64,000 nucleotides of DNA from Nostoc sp. NMS2 (lineage in GTDB: Bacteria; Cyanobacteriota; Cyanobacteriia; Cyanobacteriales; Nostocaceae), in the NCBI RefSeq assembly GCF_017115105.1, contig NZ_JABXKH010000058.1, positions 19,638 through 83,637 on the forward strand, in the 5' to 3' direction. The notes under the pieces were generated by a model that was not told the origin of the DNA, ran no database searches, and saw only the letters and a program-made list of their open reading frames with translations. Shown here piece by piece: positions 45,567 through 56,558 of the stretch (its first letter is position 1; each line of letters opens with the position of its first letter). The translations under genes were made by a program, and so were the position numbers.

Positions 45567-46004
45567 TCAAACCTTAGTGTAATTATCAATTACTTTAGCT
45601 AAGTCTGGAACAGCTTCTTCTACGTGCTTTTTGGCTGAACCGCGAAGTTTTTCATAGGTTCCTCGCACGATTTGGCGCTTGGCGTTTTTGGCTCTAGCAT
45701 CAGTGACACCCAGTAGCGCGTCTGCCGTATGAGAGCGATTTGCACTCAGGTGTCCAATGGGATCGCCTTTCTCTACACCTTCACTCCAGATAGGATCAAG
45801 TGCGGTGAAGCACTGCGGCAGGATCTGCTCAACTACGTAGGGGATATACCCTGGCTTGACTCCTTTCAGGGCAGCGAAGGCAGCTTTCAAAGCGATACCG
45901 CTCATACCTGACTTGGATGCAAGCTGTACTTCTATCATGTTGCAACATTCATCTACGACCATAGCTTTTTTGGTCGGGTTCAAAAGTCCTTCGCTCAGTC
46001 CCAT
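45567..46004 (-). CDS. DUF6918-like protein
   Basis: A 145-residue soluble protein with the sequence pattern MGLSEGLLNPTKKAMVVDEC, SGMSGIALKAAFAALKGVKPGYIPYVVEQILP and CFTALDPIW. I associate this with the DUF6918 family found in cyanobacteria and actinobacteria. Function is unknown. It is mostly helical, with no membrane segment. It stands alone: the M23 gene downstream is on the same strand but nearly 300 bases away. A purine-rich site (AAGGAAAAGTG) precedes its ATG. Confidence 0.7.
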   Translation of the reverse strand: MGLSEGLLNPTKKAMVVDECCNMIEVQLASKSGMSGIALKAAFAALKGVKPGYIPYVVEQILPQCFTALDPIWSEGVEKGDPIGHLSANRSHTADALLGVTDARAKNAKRQIVRGTYEKLRGSAKKHVEEAVPDLAKVIDNYTKV

Positions 46005-46231
46005 TTCACTTTTCCTTATCTCAGTACTTAATTTCTATTCGACTAACTTTTTTAGCAAGCAGGAAATTACAGAAAATGGTATCAGAGTTGGAAGATGTTA
46101 TGAACATTACTTTCTCACTACTTAAGGCTTCGCCCATAATACAATACGCTTGCGTTAAGGCTTGATCATCTCTAACCTTCCTTCAAAAGCTACGGTGTAC
46201 ACACATCTTTGTCTAAAACCAAAATCGTTGG

Positions 46232-46417
46232 AGATCCCCCTAAATCCATGCCACTTGCTCATGGGAGAAACCACGCCACCTGCTCATGGGGGAAACCCCC
46301 AAGACCGCAGTGGCTCCCCAAGACCGCAGTGGCTCCCCAAGACCGCGGTGGCTCCCCGATAAATTGGGGAACTTTGATTCTAGTTCCCCCCTTAAAAAAG
46401 GGTGGTTAGGGGGGATC
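46232..46417. repeat. Inverted-repeat element C, long copy
   Basis: Ends AGATCCCCCTAAAT and TTAGGGGGGATC are inverted repeats. Inside, three perfect or near-perfect 19-bp units (AAGACCGCAGTGGCTCCCC) lie in tandem at 46301-46357, preceded by two copies of a GCCACNTGCTCATGGG unit. A shorter reverse-complement copy with a single 19-bp unit lies at 57320-57443. No coding sequence. The rest of the gap 46005-46538 shows no gene. Confidence 0.75.
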
Positions 46418-46538
46418 AAAACGATATGGAATCAGGTGAGCAGACTTGTGTGTATACCGTAGCCTTAAAAAGGAGGAATTAGAGCAAGCCTTGTGTTTAC
46501 ACGTTAAAGTTCGGAGAAAAGGAACAGGATGGTAAAAA

Positions 46539-49500
46539 TCAGGTTATCCCGTCTTGCTGAGACCTAAGTTGTGTCTCTGGCTGACTTGAGCCAGCAGGTA
46601 AAACCCTATGTTCAGATCCCGAAGCTTCATTAGGATGATCTGGAGGTTTTGAGCCACCCGATCGCTTGCGAGAAAATATAGACTGAGCTAGGGTCTTGAC
46701 TAAGATATACAAAATTGGCACCAAGAACAAACTCAAGAACGTTGAAAGCATCAGCCCCCCAAAGAGCGCTGTTCCTAAAGACCAACGGCTGCTGGCTCCA
46801 GCCCCTTGAGAGATCACCAAGGGCAAAAATCCTAACAGCGCTGCAAAAGAAGTCATTAAGATGGGTCGCAGACGCTCTTGTCCCGCTTTCACCGCCGCCC
46901 GCGTGTAGCTCATACCCTGCTCATGCAGCTGATTAGCAAATTCCACGACTAAAATCGCGTTTTTTGCAGCTAGACCAATTAAAGTTACTAGACCCACTTG
47001 GCAATAGATATCATCTACTACTTTGGGAAAGAGACTACCTGCCATGAAAATATTGGAACGTAGCCAAATCGCCGTCATCGCTCCCAAGACTGCTAGAGGA
47101 ACTGTCAGCAAAATAATGATCGGGTCAACGTAGCTTTCATACTGAGCCGATAACACCAGAAAGACAATAACGATCGCTAAAGCAAAAATCAAGCCCGTAG
47201 CTCCCCCTGATGTCTTCTCCTGGAGATAAGTCCCTGTCCACTCATAACCAAATCCTTGAGGTAAGACCTCTGCTGCTACTTGCTCCATCGCTTTAATCGC
47301 CTCTCCAGAACTAGAACCGGGAGCAGGAGCGCCTTGGACTTTGATTGATCGGTACAAGTTGTAATGGGAGACGGTTTTTGGCCCCACAAAGGGAGTAACT
47401 TTCACCAAACTGCTCAACGGAATCATCGCCCCATTGGCAGAGCGAACATAAAGTTTGCCAATATCATCTGGATTAGAGCGAAAAACCCCATCTGCTTGGA
47501 CATATACTCGATACTGTCGCTGTCCCTGGACAAAGTTATTCACATATTGCGACCCCAAGTAAGTTTGCAACGCCCCAAAGATATCGTTAATCTCGACATT
47601 AAGAGCTTTGGCTTGGTTGCGGTTTACCTGAATGTCAAATTGGGGAGTGTCTGCGGTGAACTGAGTGAAAACTCGTTGTAAAACAGGCTTTTTATTTGCC
47701 GCCGCAATAAATTTTTGAGCAGTTTCAACCAGGGTTTCAATGGGCGCACTTCCAGTTCGGTCTTGAATGATAAACTCAAAACCACCTGTACTACTTAACC
47801 CTCTAACCGGGGGAGCATTCACTGCGATCGCTCTAGCTTCTGTAATTGTAGAGAGCTTTTTGTTCAGCCTCTGAAGTATCCCATAAACTGACTCAGATTC
47901 TTTAGCTCTTTCTTTCCAAGGTTTGAGATTAGCAAAGGCAATCCCTAAATTAGAAGCATTGCCATCGAAACCAAAGCCACTGATCATAAAACTAGCTCTA
48001 ACTTCGGGAGCCGATGTTACTTCTTTGACAACCCGATCCATAACAGATTCGGTGTACTTCAAAGAAACCCCATCTGGCCCTTGGACAATTACAAAGAAGT
48101 AACCTTGATCTTCCTCTGGAATAAACCCGGTAGGTACTGCTCTGTACATCAAAACCGTTGCTACTAAACCAGTAATGAAAACCCCAATTACAATCGGCTT
48201 GACATGGGTAAGGTAGCTAACAAACCCGACATATCGCCGTGTGAACCAAGAAAATCCTCGATTAAATTGCGTAAAGAACCAACCCAAAGGGCCCCGTGGA
48301 GTCTGAGCAGGGCGCATGAGGATGGCTGCCATACTTGGAGAGAATGTTAAAGCATTGAAGGTAGAGATGGCAATGGAGCAAGCAACGGTTAACGCAAATT
48401 GTTTGTAGACAATCCCTGTAGTGCCTGGAATGAATGCAACGGGAATGAATACCGCCATGAGGACAAGTGAAGTGGCAATGATTGCCCCAGTCAACTCCTT
48501 CATCGCTTCGACAGCCGCCTCAAAGGGCCTCATCCCCTGCTCCAGTTTGACTGCAACTGCCTCCACTACAATAATCGCATCATCAACAACGATCCCGATC
48601 GCTAGAACGAAACCAAATAAGGTCAGTGTATTAATCTGAAATCCTAAAACCAACAGAGCCGCACACGTCCCAATCAGGGAAACGGGGATCGCAACAGTGG
48701 GAATGATCGTGGTACGCCAGTCTTGCAAAAAGACGAAAATTACCAAGACCACCAAGATAATCGCCTCAACCAAAGTGTGCAGAACTTCTTCTAAAGAAAT
48801 TTCCACAAATGGAGTGGTATCAAATGCCAACTGTGCTTTTAGTCCAGGGGGAAAACTCTTCTCTAGCGCTACAATCTGCTCTTCAACAGCATGAGCAACA
48901 TCTAGGGCATTACTACCCGGAAGTTGATATATCCCCAAACCCACGGCTGCCTTGGGAGCATTTCCTGGGATGGTGAATTTGGCATCAGCTAGATAGTTTT
49001 CTGCTCCCAGTTCAACCCGACCGACATCTCTAACTTTAACTAGGGTGCTACTAGTAGTACTATTCGTAGTGCTATTTGTAGTGCCATTGGTAGTACTATT
49101 AGTGCCACCTTGACTCACCTTCAGCACCATATCCTCAAATTCAGCCGCATCTTTAAATCGACTGGTTGCCCGTAAAGCAAATTCAAAGCTTTGATTATCT
49201 GGTGCTGGTTCCTTACCAATCGCCCCTGCACCCACCTGAATGTTTTGTTGTTGCAGGGCAGTTGTGACATCTTGAGGAGTTAGTTGATGTTGGGCAAGCT
49301 TGTTAGGATCAAGCCAAAGACGCATGGCATATTTGCGCTCCCCAAAAACCCTGGCACTTCCTACACCAGGAAGCCGTTTGATCTGATCGAGAATATATAG
49401 GTCAACATAGTTGCTGATAAAAATGTTGTCATACTCATTATTTTCTGAGTAAAACCCATAAACCAGAAGGAGACTGCTTGATGCTGTTTCAACGGTGACA

Positions 49501-49880
49501 CCTGTTCTTTGAACAGTATCTGGCAATTGAGGTGAAGCAAGTGCTTGTTTATTTTGAACGTTTACTTGAGCAATATCGCTATTAACATTAGTTGGGAAGG
49601 AGACAGTTATATTGCTGGAACCATCATTACCCGTGTTAGAAGATATATAAGATACATCTTTAACACCATTAATTTGTCGCTCGATAATATTGGTGACAGT
49701 GCTTTCTGTTGTTTGAGCATCCGCACCAATATTGTTAGAGCTAACGGTGATTTGCACCGGAGCGAGATCCGGTAGCTGAGAAATTGGCAAGATGGGAATA
49801 CAGATGCTTCCCAGCAGCAAGATGATGAACGTACAGACTGTAGTTAAGACTGGACGTTTGATGAAGGTGTTGACAAACAT
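46539..49880 (-). CDS. RND efflux permease, HAE1/AcrB type
   Basis: A 1113-residue proton-driven drug/hydrophobe exporter of the inner membrane. It starts MFVNTFIKRPVLTTVCTFI and has the twelve-helix HAE1 layout: RND motifs around residue 400-420 (GIVVDDAIIVVEAV, with the two Asp of the proton relay), FIPVAFIPG, and a second half from VGFVSYLTHVKPIV to VKTLAQSIF. A Thr/Ser/Asn-rich insert (TNSTTNGTTNSTTN) at about residues 262-282 falls in the first periplasmic half where relatives have a short turn. No adaptor or outer-membrane partner is adjacent. The C-terminal 40 residues are polar and non-conserved. Confidence 0.92.
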   Translation of the reverse strand: MFVNTFIKRPVLTTVCTFIILLLGSICIPILPISQLPDLAPVQITVSSNNIGADAQTTESTVTNIIERQINGVKDVSYISSNTGNDGSSNITVSFPTNVNSDIAQVNVQNKQALASPQLPDTVQRTGVTVETASSSLLLVYGFYSENNEYDNIFISNYVDLYILDQIKRLPGVGSARVFGERKYAMRLWLDPNKLAQHQLTPQDVTTALQQQNIQVGAGAIGKEPAPDNQSFEFALRATSRFKDAAEFEDMVLKVSQGGTNSTTNGTTNSTTNSTTSSTLVKVRDVGRVELGAENYLADAKFTIPGNAPKAAVGLGIYQLPGSNALDVAHAVEEQIVALEKSFPPGLKAQLAFDTTPFVEISLEEVLHTLVEAIILVVLVIFVFLQDWRTTIIPTVAIPVSLIGTCAALLVLGFQINTLTLFGFVLAIGIVVDDAIIVVEAVAVKLEQGMRPFEAAVEAMKELTGAIIATSLVLMAVFIPVAFIPGTTGIVYKQFALTVACSIAISTFNALTFSPSMAAILMRPAQTPRGPLGWFFTQFNRGFSWFTRRYVGFVSYLTHVKPIVIGVFITGLVATVLMYRAVPTGFIPEEDQGYFFVIVQGPDGVSLKYTESVMDRVVKEVTSAPEVRASFMISGFGFDGNASNLGIAFANLKPWKERAKESESVYGILQRLNKKLSTITEARAIAVNAPPVRGLSSTGGFEFIIQDRTGSAPIETLVETAQKFIAAANKKPVLQRVFTQFTADTPQFDIQVNRNQAKALNVEINDIFGALQTYLGSQYVNNFVQGQRQYRVYVQADGVFRSNPDDIGKLYVRSANGAMIPLSSLVKVTPFVGPKTVSHYNLYRSIKVQGAPAPGSSSGEAIKAMEQVAAEVLPQGFGYEWTGTYLQEKTSGGATGLIFALAIVIVFLVLSAQYESYVDPIIILLTVPLAVLGAMTAIWLRSNIFMAGSLFPKVVDDIYCQVGLVTLIGLAAKNAILVVEFANQLHEQGMSYTRAAVKAGQERLRPILMTSFAALLGFLPLVISQGAGASSRWSLGTALFGGLMLSTFLSLFLVPILYILVKTLAQSIFSRKRSGGSKPPDHPNEASGSEHRVLPAGSSQPETQLRSQQDGIT

Positions 49881-49964
49881 AAATCCAGGAACAGTTTAAT
49901 TCTGGTTACGTAGAGAGTCGCTTTTTATTAATATAAGAATTTATTAAGGTTTAGTGTTAGATAT

Positions 49965-50122
49965 TGGGAATGGGGAATGGGGAATGGGGCATTGGGCATG
50001 AAGAAGAGACAAGGGAGAGGGGGGAGACAAGGGAGAGACTTGTTCAATAATTACCCCTTGTCCCCCTTGTCCCCCTTGTTCCCCTTGTCCCCCTGCTCCC
50101 TCATCCCCCTCATCCTCTGCCC
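49965..50122. repeat. Low-complexity G/C-rich tandem repeats
   Basis: GGGGAATGGGGAATGGGGCATTGGGCAT, then GACAAGGGAGA words, then TTGTCCCCC repeated about four times (period 9). The arms are partly complementary. It lies between the RND and MscS genes. Confidence 0.7.
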
Positions 50123-50169
50123 AGAATTTGGTCTAATTAACTGAAAAATGCGGTAATGAATCCAAATTT

Positions 50170-51822
50170 CTAATTAGCTTTGCCATTACTCTGAAAATTT
50201 AACAACTGATCGTCATTGACCCAAATCGCTTGTTGAGGTACAGAAATAGAAATTCCGGCTTTGTCTAGAGCAACTTTCAGGCGGCGGCGGAACTCTCGTG
50301 CTACATCCCATTGCTTAAGGGGCTGTGTTTTAATCCATACACGAATTATCAAACCGCGATCGCCAAATTGATCTATTCCCAAAACTTGGGGCGGTTCCAA
50401 AATTTGACGCTGCCATTGCGATTCTTGATTCATCTCGAAAGCAACTGTTTCAATCAACTTCAAAGCTTCTTCTGTATCTGCTTGGTAAGCGACGGGAACC
50501 GTTAAATCGGCTCGTGACCAACGACTAGAAAGATTGGCAACAATTTTAATTTCACTATTGGGAATGGTGATCAAGCGCCCTTCAGAATCTCGCAGTTGGG
50601 TCATCCGCAGATTCAGATTTTCTACTAAGCCTCCCACGTTTCCGACATTAATCACATCGCCTAAAGCATACTGGTCTTCTAGAATGATCAAGAAACCGTT
50701 AATCGCATCTTTAATTAAGTTTTGCGAAGCTAAAGACACGGCGACACCAACCAAACTCACACCCGCTAGTAAGGGAACAATATCTATCCCTAATGACACC
50801 AGCGCTAGCAAGAAGCCTACTCCTATGCAGATACCAGTAGCGATGCTTTTAGTCACACCAGAAAATGTGGAAACTCGCAGTTGCAGCCGTTCAGAACTTT
50901 CTGGAGTCAAGAAAGCACCACTGCTAATTAGAGTGGTGGTGAAGCGGTCAATGAGGGCGTAGATGAGACGGATCGATACGTAAGTTACCAGGAACACAAC
51001 ACCCAATCGCAAAGGAAATTGGGCGGCTGTGAGAATCCCTAGCTGAAATGGTCGTGTGTAGGGAAATAGACCCAAGATAAAGAAACTTCCACTACCCCAA
51101 ATTCCGGCTTGAGTTAGCTGAAACAATCGTCTTTTGACTTCTTGAATATGCCGATGTTGCTGTTGATTCAGTTGTGTTGTAATTGGTTGGGCTGCTGCTG
51201 GTGAAATTGGGGAGTTTAGAGGCCATCTAAGGGGTTCGGAGGCAATGGGTTGTACTGAATCTTTTTTGGAACGGCGCTGCCAACTATATATCCCCCAACT
51301 CATGATAATCATTGCCAGTCCTGTGCCCGCAGCAATTTTACCTTGGTCGATTAAAAATTGAGTTTGTCTTTCTTGCTTTGCTTGTTGCAAGTCTTCTTGT
51401 AACGATTCCGCGATTTGATTTGCCGATGTCGATATATCTACCTCTCGCAATCCAGCATCTTCAGAAGTGATGGTCATCAGGTATTGACCGTTGACATAAA
51501 TTACTGGTAATTCGTTTACTTTGCGAACTTCTACCTTGACTGCTGTTTTTGCTGGTGACTGAATGTAATTTTGGCTAATTTTCTCCAACTTCCTTTGGAT
51601 ATCTTCTGAACGCTCAAGAAAGTTGCTTTTTGATGCCGCTATCTGAAATAACCGCCGACCATCTAAATAAATCCAGCCTGTAACAAGCCGATTATTTGAA
51701 TCATTACTCACACTAATGGGAGCTTGCAGTTGTGGTAAAAATGGAATCTGGGCTGTGGCTTTTGGCACAGATATAACGGCTATGGCCATTGAACTGGCGA
51801 TCGCCAAAAATTGAAAACGCAC
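50170..51822 (-). CDS. MscS-type channel with signal peptide
   Basis: A 550-residue membrane protein. It begins at GTG 51822 behind AAGGAGGT placed six bases upstream, an unusually perfect ribosome site that fixes the start. Residues 1-25 form a signal peptide (MRFQFLAIASSMAIAVISVP, cut after ATA). A periplasmic domain (about 30-150) follows, then about four transmembrane segments, the MscS pore helix LAGVSLVGVAVSLASQNLIKD (split), the beta domain DQYALGDVINVGNVGGLVEN, and the C-terminal mixed domain. It is a YbdG/MscM-like channel. It responds to osmotic downshock if typical. Different in sequence from the channel at 41864. Confidence 0.9.
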   Translation of the reverse strand: MRFQFLAIASSMAIAVISVPKATAQIPFLPQLQAPISVSNDSNNRLVTGWIYLDGRRLFQIAASKSNFLERSEDIQRKLEKISQNYIQSPAKTAVKVEVRKVNELPVIYVNGQYLMTITSEDAGLREVDISTSANQIAESLQEDLQQAKQERQTQFLIDQGKIAAGTGLAMIIMSWGIYSWQRRSKKDSVQPIASEPLRWPLNSPISPAAAQPITTQLNQQQHRHIQEVKRRLFQLTQAGIWGSGSFFILGLFPYTRPFQLGILTAAQFPLRLGVVFLVTYVSIRLIYALIDRFTTTLISSGAFLTPESSERLQLRVSTFSGVTKSIATGICIGVGFLLALVSLGIDIVPLLAGVSLVGVAVSLASQNLIKDAINGFLIILEDQYALGDVINVGNVGGLVENLNLRMTQLRDSEGRLITIPNSEIKIVANLSSRWSRADLTVPVAYQADTEEALKLIETVAFEMNQESQWQRQILEPPQVLGIDQFGDRGLIIRVWIKTQPLKQWDVAREFRRRLKVALDKAGISISVPQQAIWVNDDQLLNFQSNGKAN

Positions 51823-53661
<1,839 letters not shown>

Positions 53662-53685
53662 TACATTGATTAGTTGATTTTTTCG

Positions 53686-53717
53686 GGGATAGGCTTTTGG
53701 GCTTATCCCTTTTTTTG
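53686..53717 (+). terminator. Terminator after ahcY
   Basis: Stem GGGATAGGC, loop, arm GCTTATCCC with G-T pairing, followed by TTTTTTTG. It lies about 25 bases after the ahcY stop. Confidence 0.85.
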
Positions 53718-53774
53718 TGTTTCTCTCGCAGAGATGTAGAGCCATAGAGAGAGGATATAATAGGATAAAGGGGC

Positions 53775-53905
53775 AATACGGTTCGGATAAGGTTTTTTGA
53801 TGACACGCCCTAGATCGCAAAGACGCGATAAATCGCCGTCTTTACAATAATTAGTCCTTTGTAGAGACGGCGATTTATCGCGTCTTGCCTTAACCGAACC
53901 GTATT
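53775..53905. mobile_element. Palindromic MITE-like element B, complete copy
   Basis: Terminal inverted repeats AATACGGTTCGGATAAGG and CTTAACCGAACCGTATT surround an inner inverted repeat (GCGATAAATCGCCGTCT ... AGACGGCGATTTATCGC). A reverse-complement, left-truncated copy lies at 789-908. No clear target duplication was found. Non-coding. Confidence 0.75.
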
Positions 53906-54000
53906 AGGATGGAGAGTGTTATTGTAAGTTTGTATGTCAGCAAAAGATTTTTTTCATAGGCAATTTATGAATTGCCCCTACCTGAAAATAAGGGTTGCAG

Positions 54001-55269
54001 CTATTGTTTGCTTAAGTCTTGTTCACTTTTCGCTGTCCGGCTGAAGACTCGATAGTATAGCGACGTACTAGTTTCTTTTAAGGGAAACAGCAGATAGGTG
54101 AGAGGATTTATTGCCACAATAATATTTCGGAAGTCTCGCCGCGCGAAAAATAAAATAGCACGAGCAACTTGTTGTGCAGACATCACTCCATAAGGATTAA
54201 GTTGACTCTTAAACGGGCCAAGAATTAACTTGCGAATTACACAATCCCCATCCAAACGCTTGAGAGTAACAATATCACCTAGCGATCTTTTGCTGAGTTC
54301 ATAAAGCGGACTCAGCGCTGGAGAAACCTCAGCTTCAGAAGTATTTACCCAAATTTCCTTGGTTGCTTTTGCTTGTGGCCCTGTTACAGTTGTCAAAAAT
54401 ATATCCATCAACCGCAATGCTGAAAAAGTATTCACCTCATAAGAGGAATTGATAGCCTCTGGCGTGCGGCTGGCGTAGACATTGATTCCGTGGTTGATAA
54501 TTAAAATATCTACTTTCTCTAAACTATTCCTCAGTTCAGCTTCATTACCTAATTGCCAGGGAATCACCTTCACCCCAACTTGCTCTACTAATTTTTCTGG
54601 ATTAGTCGTTAACGCCACGACTTTAGCATTATTCTTTACAAGTTCAGCCGCCAAAGCTTGCCCTAACGCTCCTGATGCTCCGGTTAAAGCGATGGTTTTC
54701 CCTTTCAGAGACAGTCCTGTGCCCAGAATTTTATCAACTAAGGGAAAGACACCACTGTAGTAAGCGTTGACATCATCAAAATGATGCCGCCAATGGTAAG
54801 ACCGATTCACCCACCAAATGGATGGAATTGTCTCTAAAGGTCCGGGTAGGTGGTTGTAGTCTGTATCAATTTTTCCCTGGAAATATCGTACAGACGCGCC
54901 ATACAAGAAGGTGGAACCATAAGCTACTCCTAACCATAAGCCCTTATGTTGGACAATTAAGGCAATGACTACCAATACCACCAGCAGTAGACTCGATTCT
55001 AAAATGTCGTGATAAAGTTGCGATTCTTGGTAAATTTTCATGGAGACTATCGATAAATCGCGGCGATAGGCCATGTGGTGTTTGTTGTGCCATTTAGCAA
55101 GCCAATTGACTTGGTGACACAAAGCATGGTAGCTGTCTCTCAAAACCTCAGCGAGTAAAAGTGAAAAAAGTGCCCAACTAGCAAACTGTAAGCTGGCATT
55201 TAGCCAAACCCAATTAATTTGTAATCTTGCCTCAATTCCCATCAAGTTTTCAGCGAGCATTTTTATCAT
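54001..55269 (-). CDS. Fusion of membrane fatty acid hydroxylase and SDR
   Basis: A 422-residue protein in two parts. The N-terminal half (about 1-185) is a sterol desaturase/fatty acid hydroxylase membrane domain with di-iron histidine boxes SYHALCH, WHNKHH and YHWRHHF and several hydrophobic helices. The C-terminal half is a short-chain dehydrogenase with the cofactor motif TGASGALGQALA, NHGINVYA and the active-site YELSKR (YxxxK). This fusion is known in cyanobacteria as bifunctional sterol desaturase/short-chain dehydrogenase. A substrate has not been settled; hydroxylated lipids or carotenoids are possible. The start is at 55269, and another ATG three codons on is also possible. Confidence 0.85.
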   Translation of the reverse strand: MIKMLAENLMGIEARLQINWVWLNASLQFASWALFSLLLAEVLRDSYHALCHQVNWLAKWHNKHHMAYRRDLSIVSMKIYQESQLYHDILESSLLLVVLVVIALIVQHKGLWLGVAYGSTFLYGASVRYFQGKIDTDYNHLPGPLETIPSIWWVNRSYHWRHHFDDVNAYYSGVFPLVDKILGTGLSLKGKTIALTGASGALGQALAAELVKNNAKVVALTTNPEKLVEQVGVKVIPWQLGNEAELRNSLEKVDILIINHGINVYASRTPEAINSSYEVNTFSALRLMDIFLTTVTGPQAKATKEIWVNTSEAEVSPALSPLYELSKRSLGDIVTLKRLDGDCVIRKLILGPFKSQLNPYGVMSAQQVARAILFFARRDFRNIIVAINPLTYLLFPLKETSTSLYYRVFSRTAKSEQDLSKQ

Positions 55270-55453
55270 ATTTGTCTATACTCATTTTTCTTAATTATTC
55301 TTCATGATCTGATAAATGTGCGTTAAGGTCGAGTCTAGAGCAAATTAAAATCAAAGGGAATAGGGAACAGGTGACAGGTGACAGGGGAATGGAGATTAGG
55401 GAGGGATAGTAAAGTTTCTTTATCACCAACGCCAGCAATTTTCCGTTTGTCCT

Positions 55454-55485
55454 AATTACGAATTACGAATTACGAATTACGAATT
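55454..55485. repeat. Heptamer AATTACG x4 overlapping desaturase stop
   Basis: Four perfect heptamers, reverse orientation of CGTAATT. They supply the last codons AAT TCG and the TAA of the minus-strand desaturase gene. Confidence 0.9.
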
Positions 55486-56421
55486 AATTATGATATTCCA
55501 GTTGACTCTCAGATAGCCAGGTTCAATGTGGGTAAAGTGTTGGCTCAATTGCTGATGTGCTTTTGGTAGAGCATGAAAGGGAATTGATGCATATAAATGA
55601 TGCTCTGCATGAAATGGCATATTCCACATGAAAAATCGCACAGGCCAAAGGGTTAGCGTTGTGCGCGTATTTGTGAGCAGATTAGCGTCAAGAGTGCAAC
55701 CTGTATGTTCTGCTAGCAGAATGAAACGGAGAATCGGCTGACCGATAAGCAGGGGTAGCAGCCAATACAGGAAAAACCAAGGCTGATTAACTACAATTGA
55801 AATTGCGATCGCACTTACATAAATACCTAATTGCCATCGAGTAGAGCGCATAACTTCGGCTCGTGCGGCTTCTGGCACAAATGGAAAATCGTCAAATTGA
55901 CCAGTCGCTACCTGAAAATGCCCGCTTACTTTACCCCACCACCACGGTAAACCGCTAATTATCAACAAGTATTTACCCAGATTACTCGGTTTGAGATCGG
56001 TTAGTTCGGGATCTTTGTCAGGAACGCGAGTGTAGCGATGATGCCATTTATGATAACGACGAAAGAATGTGCTGTTGTAAAATGAGAGCAAGCCAGAAAA
56101 CCAAGCTACAGCATGATTTAATCGATTGTTAGCGAAAGCCGTTCTGTGAACGCATTCGTGCATCGGTGCAAACATGGAAGCCAGACTGAAGCCGTAGATT
56201 ACCAGTGCTGGTATAGCCAGTGACCAATTGCCAAAGTTTGTTGCCCACAGATAGCCACTGCAAACCATGACTGTGAGGTGCAAAACCAGTTGAACTAGCC
56301 CTTTGGAATTGGAGCGATCGTTTAGAACACTTAACTCCTGTACGCTGAGAATCTGACAGAGGTTTTGCTCTTTATCAGCTTTGTCATCCAATAATTCAGA
56401 TTGAATAATTGCATCAGACAT
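55477..56421 (-). CDS. Membrane fatty acid desaturase
   Basis: A 314-residue di-iron desaturase/hydroxylase. Three histidine boxes are present: HECVHRTAF, HKWHHRYT and HAEHHLYASIPFHALP. Four membrane helices surround them (for example GLVQLVLHLTVMVCSGYLWA). The family includes acyl-lipid desaturases and some carotenoid hydroxylases/ketolases, so the substrate is uncertain. The ATG at 56421 (MSDAIIQSELLDD) is used; the 41 codons before it are read from ATCCAAAATCC-type repeat DNA. The gene ends with Asn-Ser-stop from the heptamer array. It lies upstream of the hydroxylase-SDR fusion on the same strand, which suggests a shared lipid role. Confidence 0.87.
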   Translation of the reverse strand: MSDAIIQSELLDDKADKEQNLCQILSVQELSVLNDRSNSKGLVQLVLHLTVMVCSGYLWATNFGNWSLAIPALVIYGFSLASMFAPMHECVHRTAFANNRLNHAVAWFSGLLSFYNSTFFRRYHKWHHRYTRVPDKDPELTDLKPSNLGKYLLIISGLPWWWGKVSGHFQVATGQFDDFPFVPEAARAEVMRSTRWQLGIYVSAIAISIVVNQPWFFLYWLLPLLIGQPILRFILLAEHTGCTLDANLLTNTRTTLTLWPVRFFMWNMPFHAEHHLYASIPFHALPKAHQQLSQHFTHIEPGYLRVNWNIIINS

Positions 56422-56558
56422 AATTGAAACTTTAGATAGTGTTGCTGAAATTAAGTATAAATTTGCTTCTTTGATAATCCAAAATCCAAAATCGTTCGAC
56501 TGAGCGACTTGTGCCGAGCGGAGCCGAGGTAAGCCGAAGTCCAAAATCCAAAATGGTA

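Noticed and set aside
46162..46409. Two overlapping open frames near element C
   Set aside because: They are translations of tandem 19-bp units inside a repeat element.
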